Source of the DNA: Roseovarius sp. A-2
GTDB taxonomy: Bacteria; Pseudomonadota; Alphaproteobacteria; Rhodobacterales; Rhodobacteraceae
NCBI RefSeq assembly: GCF_002072155.1
Contig: NZ_BDIY01000012.1
Span: 38,576-102,575, forward strand
Reading direction: 5' to 3'
DNA: 64,000 nt
Made by a program: the position numbers and the translations under genes. How positions within the stretch are numbered: the stretch's first letter is position 1; each line of letters begins with the position of its first letter. Under the pieces are notes generated by a model. That model was given only the letters and a program-made list of their open reading frames with translations. It searched no databases and was not told the origin of the DNA. Of this stretch, positions 43,651-55,821 are shown piece after piece.

Positions 43651-44469
43651 ATGGGGTTTCCAGGAACATGGATGACCGAGAGCCAGAGCGTGGTCTACCG
43701 CGTGGTGCCGAAATGCGCCTGCTCGACCATCGGGCAGATCATGTATTACTCCGATCACGGTGAATTCTTCGACGGCGACATCCACGATGCCACCACCGGG
43801 CTGCACAAATGGGCGCGTGAGGACAGCCAGAAACTGATCAACGCCAATGTGCGCACCCATACTTCTTATGCCTTCACTTGCGTGCGCAATCCCTACACCC
43901 GTATCCTGTCGTCCTTCTTCGACAAGATCTGCGGCATCCAGCGCAATGGCAAGCGCTATCGCGGCAAGCTGGTGCCGATGCTGATCCAGAAATACGGCAT
44001 CGAAGTCGGCGGCGAGGACGGCAAACAGGAGTTCGACCAGATCAAGAGCTTTCGGCGCTTCCTGCTTTTTGCGCGCGACTCGATCCGCTTCAAGCGTCCG
44101 ATGGAGCCCGATATCCACTGGTCGGCGATGTCAGGTCATGTCTCGACCTTCATCGTCAATGGCGGCACCTATGACAAGATCTTCTGGACCGAGACCTTCA
44201 ATGATGGCATGGCAGAGGTGCTCAAGTCGATTGACACGCCGCATAAGGTCAATCTCAAGACCATCCCGCGTTTCAACGAATCCGAAGGCCACGGACCCAA
44301 GCGCGCCCACCCGGTCGAGGATTATTTCGACGACCTATCGATGCATCTGATCCGCGAGATCTACAAACGCGATTTCGAGGTCTTCAAATACGATTTCGAG
44401 AATCCCGCCAACAAGATGCCCGTGGGCGAGATCGACCTCGAAGAGGTTCACGCCAAGCTGGGTGAGTAA
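43651..44469 (+). CDS. Sulfotransferase (family 2, carbohydrate type)
   Basis: A 272-residue cytosolic-type sulfotransferase. The 5'-phosphosulfate loop is VVPKCACSTIGQ (Lys21, Ser25), and the 3'-phosphate site is CVRNPYTRILSSFF (Arg79, Ser87). The middle part (GTYDKIFWTETFNDG, RFNESEGHGPKRAHPVEDYF) matches carbohydrate sulfotransferases of the HNK-1/chondroitin group. PAPS-dependent sulfation of a sugar is likely. It is divergent from a GT14-like transferase. No signal peptide or span was seen. Confidence 0.84.
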   Translation: MGFPGTWMTESQSVVYRVVPKCACSTIGQIMYYSDHGEFFDGDIHDATTGLHKWAREDSQKLINANVRTHTSYAFTCVRNPYTRILSSFFDKICGIQRNGKRYRGKLVPMLIQKYGIEVGGEDGKQEFDQIKSFRRFLLFARDSIRFKRPMEPDIHWSAMSGHVSTFIVNGGTYDKIFWTETFNDGMAEVLKSIDTPHKVNLKTIPRFNESEGHGPKRAHPVEDYFDDLSMHLIREIYKRDFEVFKYDFENPANKMPVGEIDLEEVHAKLGE

Positions 44470-44494
44470 GGTGGCCTGACCGGACGTCGCAGAT

Positions 44495-44514
44495 GAGTAT
44501 TTGATCCATAAAGA
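44495..44514. repeat. Dispersed intergenic motif copy (before rpsT)
   Basis: GAGTATTTGATCCATAAAGA follows the sulfotransferase stop by 25 nt. It shares the core [AG]TATTT with the copies at 38345 and 48096 but lacks the GATGAAAGG end. Confidence 0.3.
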
Positions 44515-44671
44515 CGCCGGGGCTTGCATTCCGCGTCAATCGGGATAAAAGGCGCGTCATATATGCGCGTGATGCCCGCTCAGGCAAGAATCATTACCCC
44601 GGAGATCGGGGGCCCGGTTGGGTATCCGTGCGTCACACCTAGTTACCAAACCTTGAAAGGGTCTGATTCAC

Positions 44672-44935
44672 ATGGCCAACACACCCCAGTCCAAAAAGCG
44701 CGCACGCCAGAACGAAAAGCGCTTTGAAATCAACAAAGCCCGCCGTTCGCGGATTCGCACGCATCTGCGCAAAGTCGAAGAGGCGATCGCCTCGGGTGAC
44801 AAAGATGCCGCAGTTTCGGCCCTTCGTGCCGCTCAGCCCGAACTGATGCGCGGCGTCACCAAAGGCGTCTTCCACAAGAACACCGCCTCGCGCAAGATTT
44901 CGCGCCTCGCATCGCGGGTCAAGGCGCTCGGTTAA
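44672..44935 (+). CDS. rpsT: 30S ribosomal protein S20
   Basis: An 87-residue S20, with the standard [18 protein letters not shown] start and a helical, Ala/Arg-rich body ending VKALG. It binds 16S rRNA early in 30S assembly. GAAAGGG precedes the ATG. It lies upstream of dnaA, a conserved arrangement in alphaproteobacteria, followed by a strong terminator. Confidence 0.98.
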   Translation: MANTPQSKKRARQNEKRFEINKARRSRIRTHLRKVEEAIASGDKDAAVSALRAAQPELMRGVTKGVFHKNTASRKISRLASRVKALG

Positions 44936-44961
44936 GGGTCTCCCCTAAGCCGTTGAAGGAT

Positions 44962-44990
44962 AAAGGCACCGCCGCGCGCGGTGCCTTTTT
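44962..44990 (+). terminator. Intrinsic terminator of rpsT
   Basis: A stem of GGCACCGC and GCGGTGCC with a short CGCGC loop, followed by TTTTT and preceded by AAA. Starts 26 nt after the rpsT stop. It isolates rpsT from dnaA. Confidence 0.92.
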
Positions 44991-45374
44991 GTTTCTTCGG
45001 GTCGGTCCGATGGCCGCCAGATTCTTTTCTGTCAAAGCCGCTGTCAAGCACATTGATCAGTTGCCCAGCGGGCCGGGACGTTGCTAATTTCGGACCTGCG
45101 ATTCACGCTTGGGGGGACTAGGCTGCATCAACTCATGGGCTCGATGGAACCGATCTGGCCTTGGCTTGAAACGAGCATTACTGCTTTGGCTTTGTCCATA
45201 TAAACGTATTTTCAAAGACGACGGGGATAGTGGCCGGTTGGGACGGGCCGCTCTTGCCCGACGCTTTTGAGATGCGCGGTGATCTGTCGAAGGATCTTGC
45301 TACCGTAGCCTTGCGCAACGGTGCCGGGTGACCTTTGCCCCTCATCCGGTGATCGCACAGCACGGGCGAACCGG
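44991..45374. other. Long gene-free region between rpsT and dnaA
   Basis: About 385 nt without a convincing gene. Slightly more AT-rich pieces occur (for example GCTTTGTCCATATAAACGTA near 45194). I looked for DnaA boxes close to TTATCCACA on both strands and saw none better than two mismatches, so an origin cannot be claimed. The region must contain the dnaA promoter(s). Confidence 0.5.
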
Positions 45375-45393
45375 CCGGCGGATTCTCCGCCGG
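45375..45393 (+). promoter_or_regulatory. Stem-loop in the dnaA leader
   Basis: CCGGCGGA pairs perfectly with TCCGCCGG across a TTC loop, 32 nt before the dnaA ATG. An 8-bp GC stem in the 5' untranslated region could affect initiation or mRNA stability; there is no T-run so it is not a standard terminator. Confidence 0.4.
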
Positions 45394-45425
45394 GCGGGGA
45401 TGAGAAAGCAGCGGAATAGGGTATC

Positions 45426-46784
45426 ATGACGCAAGAACAATGGGGACGGCTGAAGCAGCAGATTCAGCAATCCGTCGGGCAGAGCAATTTCAGAAACTGG
45501 ATCGAGCCGCTGGAGATCGCCGAAGTGTCGAATGGCGTCGCGACGCTGCAAGTACCCACCAGTTTTCTCGGTGATTACGTCTCGCAGCATTTCGGCGAAC
45601 TGATCCTCTATCAGATTGCCAGCGTCGATCCGAACGTGCGCCGTCTCAATTTCCGGGTGGCCGCTAATCACGCCGCGCGCCCGTCCGCCGCACCTGCGCC
45701 CAAGACCTCTGCGGCCTCGTCATATGGCAAGACCGACGGTAACCTGCCCTCCGCCCCGCTGGACGAGCGGTTCCGCTTTGACACCTTCGTCGTGGGTAAG
45801 CCAAACGAGTTGGCGCACGCTGCCGCCAAACGCGTCGCCGAAGGCGGGCCAACCACCTTCAATCCGCTCTTTCTCTATGGCGGTGTTGGTCTGGGCAAGA
45901 CCCACCTGATGCACGCCATCGCCTGGGAGTTGACTGACGCAAGCCCTGAGCTCAACGTACTCTATCTCTCGGCAGAGCAGTTCATGTACCGTTTCGTGCA
46001 GGCCCTGCGCGACCGTAAAATGATGAATTTCAAAGAGATGTTCCGCTCGGTCGATATCCTGATGGTCGACGACGTTCAGTTCATCGCCGGCAAGGATAGC
46101 ACCCAGGAGGAGTTCTTTCACACCTTCAATGCGCTGGTCGATCAGAACAAGCAGATCGTGATTTCCGCTGACTGCGCCCCCGGCGAGATCGCCAATCTCG
46201 AGGACCGGATCAAGTCACGCCTGCAATGCGGCCTCGTCGTCGATCTGCACCCCACCGATTACGAATTGCGTCTCGGCATTCTGCAATCCAAGATCGAGCG
46301 TCACCGCGAACAGTATCCCGATCTGCTGCTGCATGACGGCGTGCTCGAATTCCTCGCCCACCGGATCAGCACCAATGTCCGCGTGCTGGAAGGCGCGCTG
46401 ACCCGGCTTTTTGCCTTCGCCTCGCTGGTGCGCCAGCCGATCACGTTGGAACTGACGCAGGACTGCCTCGCCGACGTGCTGCGCGCCTCCGAGCGCAAGG
46501 TCTCTGTCGAGGAGATTCAGCGCAAGGTTTCCGATCACTACAACATCCGCCTGTCTGACATGATCGGGCCCAAGCGCCTGCGCGCCTTCGCCCGCCCACG
46601 TCAGGTGGCGATGTATCTGTGCAAGCAGATGACCTCGCGCTCGCTGCCCGAGATCGGTCGCCGTTTCGGCGGGCGCGACCACACCACCGTGATGCACGGG
46701 GTCAAGCGCATTGAGGAGTTGCGCGTTCAGGATGCCCAGATCGCCGACGATCTGGAGCTTTTGCGCCGTACGCTCGAAGGCTGA
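45426..46784 (+). CDS. dnaA: Chromosomal replication initiator DnaA
   Basis: A 452-residue AAA+ initiator that melts the origin. Domain I is at 1-80, a variable Ala/Pro/Ser-rich linker at 81-112, the AAA+ module from about 115 with Walker A GGVGLGKT (152-159) and Walker B ILMVDDVQF, and domain IV with GRDHTTVMHGVKRI for DnaA-box binding. The ATG at 45426 sits behind a short AGGG-type site. It is followed after 169 nt by dnaN. Confidence 0.98.
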   Translation: MTQEQWGRLKQQIQQSVGQSNFRNWIEPLEIAEVSNGVATLQVPTSFLGDYVSQHFGELILYQIASVDPNVRRLNFRVAANHAARPSAAPAPKTSAASSYGKTDGNLPSAPLDERFRFDTFVVGKPNELAHAAAKRVAEGGPTTFNPLFLYGGVGLGKTHLMHAIAWELTDASPELNVLYLSAEQFMYRFVQALRDRKMMNFKEMFRSVDILMVDDVQFIAGKDSTQEEFFHTFNALVDQNKQIVISADCAPGEIANLEDRIKSRLQCGLVVDLHPTDYELRLGILQSKIERHREQYPDLLLHDGVLEFLAHRISTNVRVLEGALTRLFAFASLVRQPITLELTQDCLADVLRASERKVSVEEIQRKVSDHYNIRLSDMIGPKRLRAFARPRQVAMYLCKQMTSRSLPEIGRRFGGRDHTTVMHGVKRIEELRVQDAQIADDLELLRRTLEG

Positions 46785-46811
46785 GCGCGGCTTTAGCGCC
46801 GCAAACGCCCT

Positions 46812-46833
46812 CCCGCGCGGCATGCCGTGCGGG
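46812..46833 (+). other. Palindromic stem-loop between dnaA and dnaN
   Basis: CCCGCGCGGCATGCCGTGCG and the following GG form a near-perfect palindrome (9-bp stem with one G-T pair and a CATG loop), 28 nt past the dnaA stop. It lacks a T-run, so it may attenuate or stabilise mRNA. Confidence 0.35.
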
Positions 46834-46953
46834 CTGTGGCCCTTGACGCTGCCAGATTTCCAGCCGAAAACACGACAAAGCGCTTGAGCCGCAGGGGAAT
46901 ATTGCTACCGTGCCCCTCCCGGCGCAAGACCGGCACCTGACAGGAGCGAGGGC

Positions 46954-48072
46954 ATGAAACTCAGCATCGAACGCGGCACGTTGCTCAAGGCCGTGGCACA
47001 GGCACAATCCGTGGTCGAGCGGCGCAACACTATTCCGATCCTCGCCAATGTGCTGATCGAAGCCGATGGCGACGCGGTGCATTTCCGCGCTACCGATCTC
47101 GATATCGAGGTGGTCGATAAGGCCCCGGCACAGGTCGAGCGTGCGGGCGCCACCACCGTCTCGGCGGTGATGCTGCACGAAATCGTGCGCAAACTGCCCG
47201 ACGGGGCCCTCGTCACGCTGGCCGATGACGGCAGCGCCGGTCGCCTTACCGTGCAGGCGGGCCGGTCGAACTTCAACCTGGCGACCCTTCCCAAGGAAGA
47301 TTTCCCGGTGATGGCATCATCGGAATATGCCAGCAATTTCTCGGCCCCCGCGCCGGTACTGCGGCGGCTTTTCGACAAGTCGAAGTTCGCCATTTCCACC
47401 GAGGAAACCCGCTATTACCTGAACGGCGTCTACATGCACGTCTCCGAGGCCGATGGCGGCAAGGTCCTGCGCTGCGTCGCAACAGACGGCCACCGCCTCG
47501 CCCGGATCGACGCCGACCTGCCCGAGGGGGCGTCGGAGATGCCCGGCGTCATCGTCCCGCGCAAGACAGTCGGCGAGTTGCGCAAGCTGCTGGAAGATGA
47601 CGAGATGAAGATCGCGGTCTCGGTCTCGGAGACCAAGATCCGGTTTGCCACGCCCGATATCACCCTGACCTCCAAGGTGATCGACGGCACCTTTCCCGAT
47701 TACACCCGCGTTATCCCGCAGGGCAACACCCGCCGGATGGAGGTGGATGCTGCTGAATTCGCGCAGGCCGTGGACCGCGTGGCGACGGTGAGTTCCGAAC
47801 GCTCGCGCGCGGTGAAGCTGGCGCTTGACGAGGATCGGCTGATCCTCTCGGTCAACGCCCCCGATAGCGGTGCCGCCGAGGAAGAGCTGGCCGTGGCCTA
47901 TGGCGATGAACGCCTGGAGATCGGCTTCAACGCCAAGTACCTGCTGGAAATCGCCAGCCAGGTCGACCGCGAGAACGCCGTGTTCCTGTTCAATTCCTCG
48001 GGCGATCCGACGCTGATGCGCGAGGGCAATGACACGACGGCGGTCTATGTCGTCATGCCGATGCGGGTGTGA
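46954..48072 (+). CDS. dnaN: DNA polymerase III beta subunit (sliding clamp)
   Basis: A 372-residue clamp made of three similar folds (about 1-120, 130-245 and 250-372). The N terminus MKLSIERGTLLKAVAQAQSV and the C terminus YVVMPMRV are characteristic. It clamps replicative polymerase on DNA. The ATG at 46954 follows CAGGAGCGAGGG. It lies between dnaA and recF. Confidence 0.98.
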   Translation: MKLSIERGTLLKAVAQAQSVVERRNTIPILANVLIEADGDAVHFRATDLDIEVVDKAPAQVERAGATTVSAVMLHEIVRKLPDGALVTLADDGSAGRLTVQAGRSNFNLATLPKEDFPVMASSEYASNFSAPAPVLRRLFDKSKFAISTEETRYYLNGVYMHVSEADGGKVLRCVATDGHRLARIDADLPEGASEMPGVIVPRKTVGELRKLLEDDEMKIAVSVSETKIRFATPDITLTSKVIDGTFPDYTRVIPQGNTRRMEVDAAEFAQAVDRVATVSSERSRAVKLALDEDRLILSVNAPDSGAAEEELAVAYGDERLEIGFNAKYLLEIASQVDRENAVFLFNSSGDPTLMREGNDTTAVYVVMPMRV

Positions 48073-48095
48073 CATCTGTCGGAGCCTCCGGCGGG

Positions 48096-48117
48096 GATAT
48101 TTCTGGCAAGATGAAAG
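48096..48117. repeat. Dispersed intergenic motif copy (before recF)
   Basis: GATATTTCTGGCAAGATGAA and the following AG lie in the dnaN-recF gap, preceded by CCTCCGGCGGG. It is the most complete copy and aligns with 38345-38368. Function unknown. Confidence 0.45.
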
Positions 48118-48125
48118 GGTCGTGA

Positions 48126-49235
48126 ATGCCCGGCCTCTATCTGTCGGAACTGACCCTTTCGCATTTCCGCTCGCATAAATCCGGGCGTCTCAACCTCGAT
48201 GCGCGCCCCGTGGCGATCCATGGCCCCAACGGTGCGGGCAAGACCAACCTGATCGAGGCAGTCTCGCTCCTGTCGCCCGGGCGCGGCTTGCGGCGCGCGG
48301 CGGCGCAGGATATGGCGCGGCGGCCCGAAGCCCTCGGTTGGAAAATCACCGGCATTGTGCACTTGCTGACCCGCGTCCACGAGGTCGAAATCCTGTCGCA
48401 AGAAGGCGCGGCGCGGCAGGTGCGGGTCGACGGAAAATCCGCGACCCAACTGGCGCTGGGCCGGATCGCCCGGGTGCTGTGGCTGATCCCGGCGATGGAC
48501 CGGCTCTGGATCGAGGGGGCCGAGGGGCGCAGGAGGTTTCTGGACCGGATGACCATGAGCTTTCTGCCCGATCACGGCGACGCGGCGCTGGCCTATGAAA
48601 AGGCGATGCGAGAGCGCAACCGCCTGCTCAAGGATCAGGTGCGCGACGGGCATTGGTATATGGCGCTGGAGCGGCAGATGGCCGAGGCGGGTGCGCAGAT
48701 CCACGCCAATCGCAAACATGCCCTCGCCCTTATCGCGGGGGCGCAGATGCAGGCCGAAACCGCCTTTCCCGCCGCCGAACTGGACCTGATCCAGACCGAA
48801 GGTGAGATGCCGGAGGGGGCGGATGACCTGCGCGAGGCGCTGGCCGAGAGCCGGTTTCGCGATCTGATTGCAGGGCGCACTCTAGTGGGTCCGCACCGCG
48901 CCGATCTCTACGGGGTCTATGCCGCCAAGGGGGTGCCCGCCGCCGACTGTTCCACCGGCGAGCAGAAGGCGCTGCTTGTCTCGCTCATCCTTGCTAACGC
49001 CCGCGCGCTCGCCCGCGATTACGGTGCACCGCCGATTTTGTTGCTGGATGAGGTCGCGGCCCATCTTGACGCCACCCGCCGCGCGGCGCTTTATGACGAA
49101 ATCTGCGCGCTCGAGGCCCAGGCCTGGATGACCGGTACCGGGCCGGAACTGTTCACCGAACTGGGCCCGCGCGCGCAACACGTCCACGTCACCGACACCG
49201 ACGGCACCAGCCGGATCACAGCAGAGGCCCCATGA
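48126..49235 (+). CDS. recF: DNA replication/repair protein RecF
   Basis: A 369-residue SMC-like ATPase that loads RecA at gaps. Walker A GPNGAGKT is at 33-40, the ABC signature is in STGEQKALLVSLILANA and Walker B is PPILLLDEVAAHLD. The ATG at 48126 comes 53 nt after dnaN. Its stop overlaps the downstream VOC gene by 4 nt, an ATGA coupling. Confidence 0.96.
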   Translation: MPGLYLSELTLSHFRSHKSGRLNLDARPVAIHGPNGAGKTNLIEAVSLLSPGRGLRRAAAQDMARRPEALGWKITGIVHLLTRVHEVEILSQEGAARQVRVDGKSATQLALGRIARVLWLIPAMDRLWIEGAEGRRRFLDRMTMSFLPDHGDAALAYEKAMRERNRLLKDQVRDGHWYMALERQMAEAGAQIHANRKHALALIAGAQMQAETAFPAAELDLIQTEGEMPEGADDLREALAESRFRDLIAGRTLVGPHRADLYGVYAAKGVPAADCSTGEQKALLVSLILANARALARDYGAPPILLLDEVAAHLDATRRAALYDEICALEAQAWMTGTGPELFTELGPRAQHVHVTDTDGTSRITAEAP

Positions 49236-49659
49236 CCCCGCAACGTGTCACCCTCATCACCCTTGGCGTCGAGGATCTCGACCGGTCGCGCGCGTTTTAC
49301 GCCGCCCTTGGCTGGACCCCGGCAGAATCGCTGGACAAGGTTGCCTTCTACCAGATGAACGGGTTTGTTCTGGGGCTGTTCGGCAGATCCGACCTCGCCT
49401 CCGATCAGGGTCGCCCCGAGGCCACGCTTGGCACCGGCGCGATGACGCTGGCGCAGAACTTCATGACTGAGGCCGAGGTGGATAGCGCCTACGCCACCGC
49501 CCTTGCTGCCGGGGCGACCGCGCTCAAAGCCCCGGAAAAGGTGTTCTGGGGCGGCTATTCGGGCTATTTCGCCGATCCCGACGGCCATGTCTGGGAACTG
49601 GCGATGAACCCGTTCTGGCCGCTCTCCCCCGATGGCAGCCTCACATTGCCCGACGTTCC

Positions 49660-49663
<4 letters not shown>
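49232..49663 (+). CDS. VOC-family (glyoxalase-like) protein
   Basis: A 143-residue vicinal-oxygen-chelate fold protein with two beta-alpha-beta-beta-beta modules, starting VTLITLGVEDLDRSRAFYAAL and ending GYSGYFADPDGHVWELAMNP. Possible metal ligands include the Glu in HVWELAMN; the first-module ligand is not clear (ITLGVED lacks the usual His). It is most likely a small-molecule or antibiotic-binding relative. It overlaps recF and the LysE-type exporter by 4 nt each. Confidence 0.82.
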
Positions 49664-52787
<3,124 letters not shown>

Positions 52788-53065
52788 ATGTCTTGTCAAC
52801 CACCCCGCAAGCGTGCGTTTCATCCTGTCCCATATGTCTGACCCAACTTGCCTGATCAAGATACTGTCGCGTCCAATGGGCATAGGAAGGAAAATCTGCG
52901 ACGCAGGCCGCTGAAATGCAGTCCACCCCCGCGAAACGGAGTTTCAGAACCAGACGAGGCTTGTCGCCTTGCGGCGCGTGATACGGTCCGACGCACGCGG
53001 GCCAAGATGCCGGGCGGTCAAGCCGCGCATCCTGTCCGTGCAGATCGAATAGACGCCGCCGTCGT

Positions 53066-53494
53066 CTACTCTTCCGGTGTCAGCCCCACGGCCTCGATCC
53101 CTGCAACGGCGGCGATCACGTCATTGTCGGAACTGTCGCCGGTTACGCCCACAGCCCCGATGATCGTGCCACGCTTGTCACGCACCAGAACGCCCCCCGG
53201 CACCGGTACGACCTTGCCGCCAAAGACGCCGTTCATCGCCGCGAAGAAATAGGCCTGCTGTTCGGCGCGCGCCATCTGCGCGCGGCCCCCAATGCCCAGC
53301 ATGATCGCGCCATAGGCCTTACCCTGCGCGATCCCGAAGCGGCCCGGCGAGGCGCCATCCTCGCGCTCGAACGCCTTTACATGGCCACCGGTGTCGAGCA
53401 CCACCACCGAAAGCGGCTTGAAGCCTTCCTCGCGGCCCTTGGTGAGGGTCTTGCGGATGATCGTGCGGGCGCGGGTGAGCGAAAGTTCTGCCAT
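53066..53494 (-). CDS. glcG: GlcG/HbpS-family heme-binding-like protein
   Basis: A 142-residue protein of the GlcG/HbpS family. It starts MAELSLTRARTIIRKTLTKG and has PVPGGVLVRDKRGTIIGAVG and TGDSSDNDVIAAVAGIEAVG, both typical. HbpS of Streptomyces binds heme; GlcG of E. coli belongs to the glycolate operon. Its position 26 nt after malate synthase G in the same direction matches the E. coli glc order, so a role in glycolate/glyoxylate use is inferred. Confidence 0.88.
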   Translation of the reverse strand: MAELSLTRARTIIRKTLTKGREEGFKPLSVVVLDTGGHVKAFEREDGASPGRFGIAQGKAYGAIMLGIGGRAQMARAEQQAYFFAAMNGVFGGKVVPVPGGVLVRDKRGTIIGAVGVTGDSSDNDVIAAVAGIEAVGLTPEE

Positions 53495-53520
53495 GGGTAT
53501 CTGTCTCCTGTCGGTCGGGA

Positions 53521-55668
53521 TTACGAGGATTGCGCGGCCTTGAGTTCCAGCCGGCGACGGTGCAGCACTGGTTCGGTATAGCCCGAGGGCTGTTCGCGGC
53601 CCTTGAAGACCAGATCGCAGGCCGCTTGAAAGGCGATGCCGTCAAAGCCAGGGGCCATGGGCTGATATTGCGGATCATCGGAATTCTGCCGGTCCACCAC
53701 CTGCGCCATCTTCTTCATCGCGGCCATCGCCTCTGCTTCGCTGACCACGCCGTGATGCAGCCAGTTGGCGATATGCTGAGAGCTGATGCGACAGGTGGCG
53801 CGGTCCTCCATCAGGCCGATATCGTTGATGTCGGGCACCTTGGAGCAGCCGACCCCCTGATCAATCCAGCGCACCACATAGCCCAGGATGCCTTGCGCGT
53901 TGTTCTCGACTTCCCGGATGATCTGCTCTCTCGACCATTTGCGGTAGGCGGCGACGGGAATGTCCAGCAGCGTGTCGACAAAGGCCCGCCGCCCGCCAGC
54001 CTTGAGCCTGTCCTGCACGGCAAAGACATCGACCTTGTGATAATGCAGCGCGTGCAGCGTGGCCGCCGTGGGCGAGGGCACCCAGGCGCAGTTGGCCCCG
54101 GCCTTGGGGTGTTCGATCTTCTGCTCGAGCATGGCGGCCATCATGTCGGGCATGGCCCACATGCCCTTGCCGATCTGTGCCTTGCCCGAGAGCCCGCATT
54201 CCAGCCCGATATCGACATTCTGGTTCTCGTAGCCGCCGATCCACGCCTTGCGTTTGATGAAATCCTTACGGCTGAAGGGCCCGGCCTCCATGCTGGTATG
54301 GATCTCGTCGCCGGTCCGGTCGAGGAACCCGGTATTGATGAAGGCCACGCGATGCCGGGCGGCGCGGATGCATTCCTTGAGATTGACCGAGGTGCGGCGC
54401 TCCTCGTCCATGACACCTATCTTGACGGTATGCTGCGGCAGGCCGAGAAATTCTTCGACGCGGGTGAAGATCTCGTCGGTGAATGCCACCTCATCGGGGC
54501 CGTGCAGCTTGGGCTTGACCACATAGATCGAGCCATGCAGTGAATTGCCGCTGTCGCGCTTTAGGTCGTGCATGCCGATCAGCGTAGTGATCGCGGCATC
54601 CATCAACCCCTCGAAGATCTCGTTGCCCTCGGCATCCAGAATGGCCGGGTTGGTCATCAGATGCCCGACATTGCGCACCCACATCAGTGCCCGCCCCTTG
54701 AGCGTCAGTTCGCTGCCATCCGGCGCGGTATAATTGCGGTCGTCATTGAGACGGCGGGTGACGCGCTTGCCGCCCTTGTCTAGCGTGGTCTCGAGAGTGC
54801 CTTGCATCAAGCCCAGCCAGTTATCATAGGCAAGCACCTTGTCCTCGGCATCGACGCAGGCGACAGAATCCTCGCAATCCATGATCACCGTGACGGCACT
54901 TTCCATCCGCACATCGGCCAAGAGCGCCTGATCGCGGCAGCCAATGAAATGCGCCCGGTCAAAGACCAGTTCGACATGCAGCCCGTGATTGCGCAGCAGG
55001 ATTGCATCGGGGGCGCGGGGGTTGCCCCGGTAGCCCGCGAATTGCTCGGGTGCCGCCAGCGGGCAGTCATCGACCACAAGCGCGCCGTCCTGCACATGGT
55101 AGCGGCGCACATCGGCATGGCTGGTGCCGACCAGCGGAAACGCCTCGTCGAGAAACACCCGCGCCCGCGCCACGACCCGCGCGCCTCGGCCCCGGTCATA
55201 GCCGCCACCCGGCGGCGGCGTTCCCATCGCGTCGGTGCCATATAGGCAATCGTAAAGGCTGCCCCAGCGGGCATTCGCGGCATTGAGCGCGTAGCGTGCA
55301 TTGGTGACCGGCACCACGAGTTGCGGCCCCGGCACCAGCGCGATCTCGGGATCGACATTCGAGGTCTCGATCTCGAAATCCGGGCCTTCCTCGACGAGAT
55401 AGCCGATCTCCTCAAGGAACCGCTTGTAAGCCTCGTGGTCATGCGGCTGGTTGCGGTGGCGGATGTGCCAGTCGTCGATTTGGTTTTGCAACTCTTCACG
55501 CCGCGCGAGCAAAGCCTTGTTCTTCGGGGTCACCTCCTCGACCAGAGTGGCGAAGCCGGACCAGAAATCGTCACCGGAAACCCCAGAGCTCGGAAGGGCC
55601 TTCTCATCGACAAAGCGAGCCAGTTGCTCCGCCACCCTCAGGCCATGCTTTTCGATACGTTGCACCAT
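53521..55668 (-). CDS. glcB: Malate synthase G
   Basis: A 715-residue single-chain enzyme condensing glyoxylate with acetyl-CoA to malate. Family segments include [22 protein letters not shown] [57 protein letters not shown] and [20 protein letters not shown]. Typical length is about 720. The start is ATG at 55668. The 153-nt upstream region to qor carries an inverted repeat that may bind a regulator. glcG follows. Confidence 0.96.
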   Translation of the reverse strand: MVQRIEKHGLRVAEQLARFVDEKALPSSGVSGDDFWSGFATLVEEVTPKNKALLARREELQNQIDDWHIRHRNQPHDHEAYKRFLEEIGYLVEEGPDFEIETSNVDPEIALVPGPQLVVPVTNARYALNAANARWGSLYDCLYGTDAMGTPPPGGGYDRGRGARVVARARVFLDEAFPLVGTSHADVRRYHVQDGALVVDDCPLAAPEQFAGYRGNPRAPDAILLRNHGLHVELVFDRAHFIGCRDQALLADVRMESAVTVIMDCEDSVACVDAEDKVLAYDNWLGLMQGTLETTLDKGGKRVTRRLNDDRNYTAPDGSELTLKGRALMWVRNVGHLMTNPAILDAEGNEIFEGLMDAAITTLIGMHDLKRDSGNSLHGSIYVVKPKLHGPDEVAFTDEIFTRVEEFLGLPQHTVKIGVMDEERRTSVNLKECIRAARHRVAFINTGFLDRTGDEIHTSMEAGPFSRKDFIKRKAWIGGYENQNVDIGLECGLSGKAQIGKGMWAMPDMMAAMLEQKIEHPKAGANCAWVPSPTAATLHALHYHKVDVFAVQDRLKAGGRRAFVDTLLDIPVAAYRKWSREQIIREVENNAQGILGYVVRWIDQGVGCSKVPDINDIGLMEDRATCRISSQHIANWLHHGVVSEAEAMAAMKKMAQVVDRQNSDDPQYQPMAPGFDGIAFQAACDLVFKGREQPSGYTEPVLHRRRLELKAAQSS

Positions 55669-55716
55669 GTCTCGTTCCTCCGCTTGTGATCCGGTCAGGC
55701 ATACAGTTGCATGCCG

Positions 55717-55759
55717 TCTTGTGGCTATCTATTCCGAAAGTTTTCGTTAGACCACAAGA
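55717..55759. promoter_or_regulatory. Nested inverted repeat upstream of glcB
   Basis: TCTTGTGG (55717-55724) and CCACAAGA (55752-55759) are 8-bp inverted arms, and the inner stretch CGAAAGTTTTCG (55734-55745) is itself a near-palindrome. The element lies 49 nt upstream of the glcB start. It may bind a GlcC-like or other regulator; no regulator gene is present in the window. Confidence 0.45.
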
Positions 55760-55821
55760 TTGGTAAAGATTTTTTGCCAAAATATAGGGAGTGCACGCGG
55801 TGCTACGACCCAAAGCCGGGC

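Noticed and set aside
45178..45363. 61-codon minus-strand frame before dnaA
   Set aside because: No RBS, no conserved motif and basic, low-complexity product.
44991..45425. Replication origin between rpsT and dnaA
   Set aside because: Gene order suggests an origin could be near, but I saw no cluster of DnaA boxes (TTATCCACA-like) or AT-rich unwinding element. GC-skew over the whole chromosome would be needed to settle it.
52848..53065. Open plus-strand frame between gyrB and glcG
   Set aside because: It mostly overlaps glcG on the other strand and has no recognisable domain; the gap itself seems non-coding.
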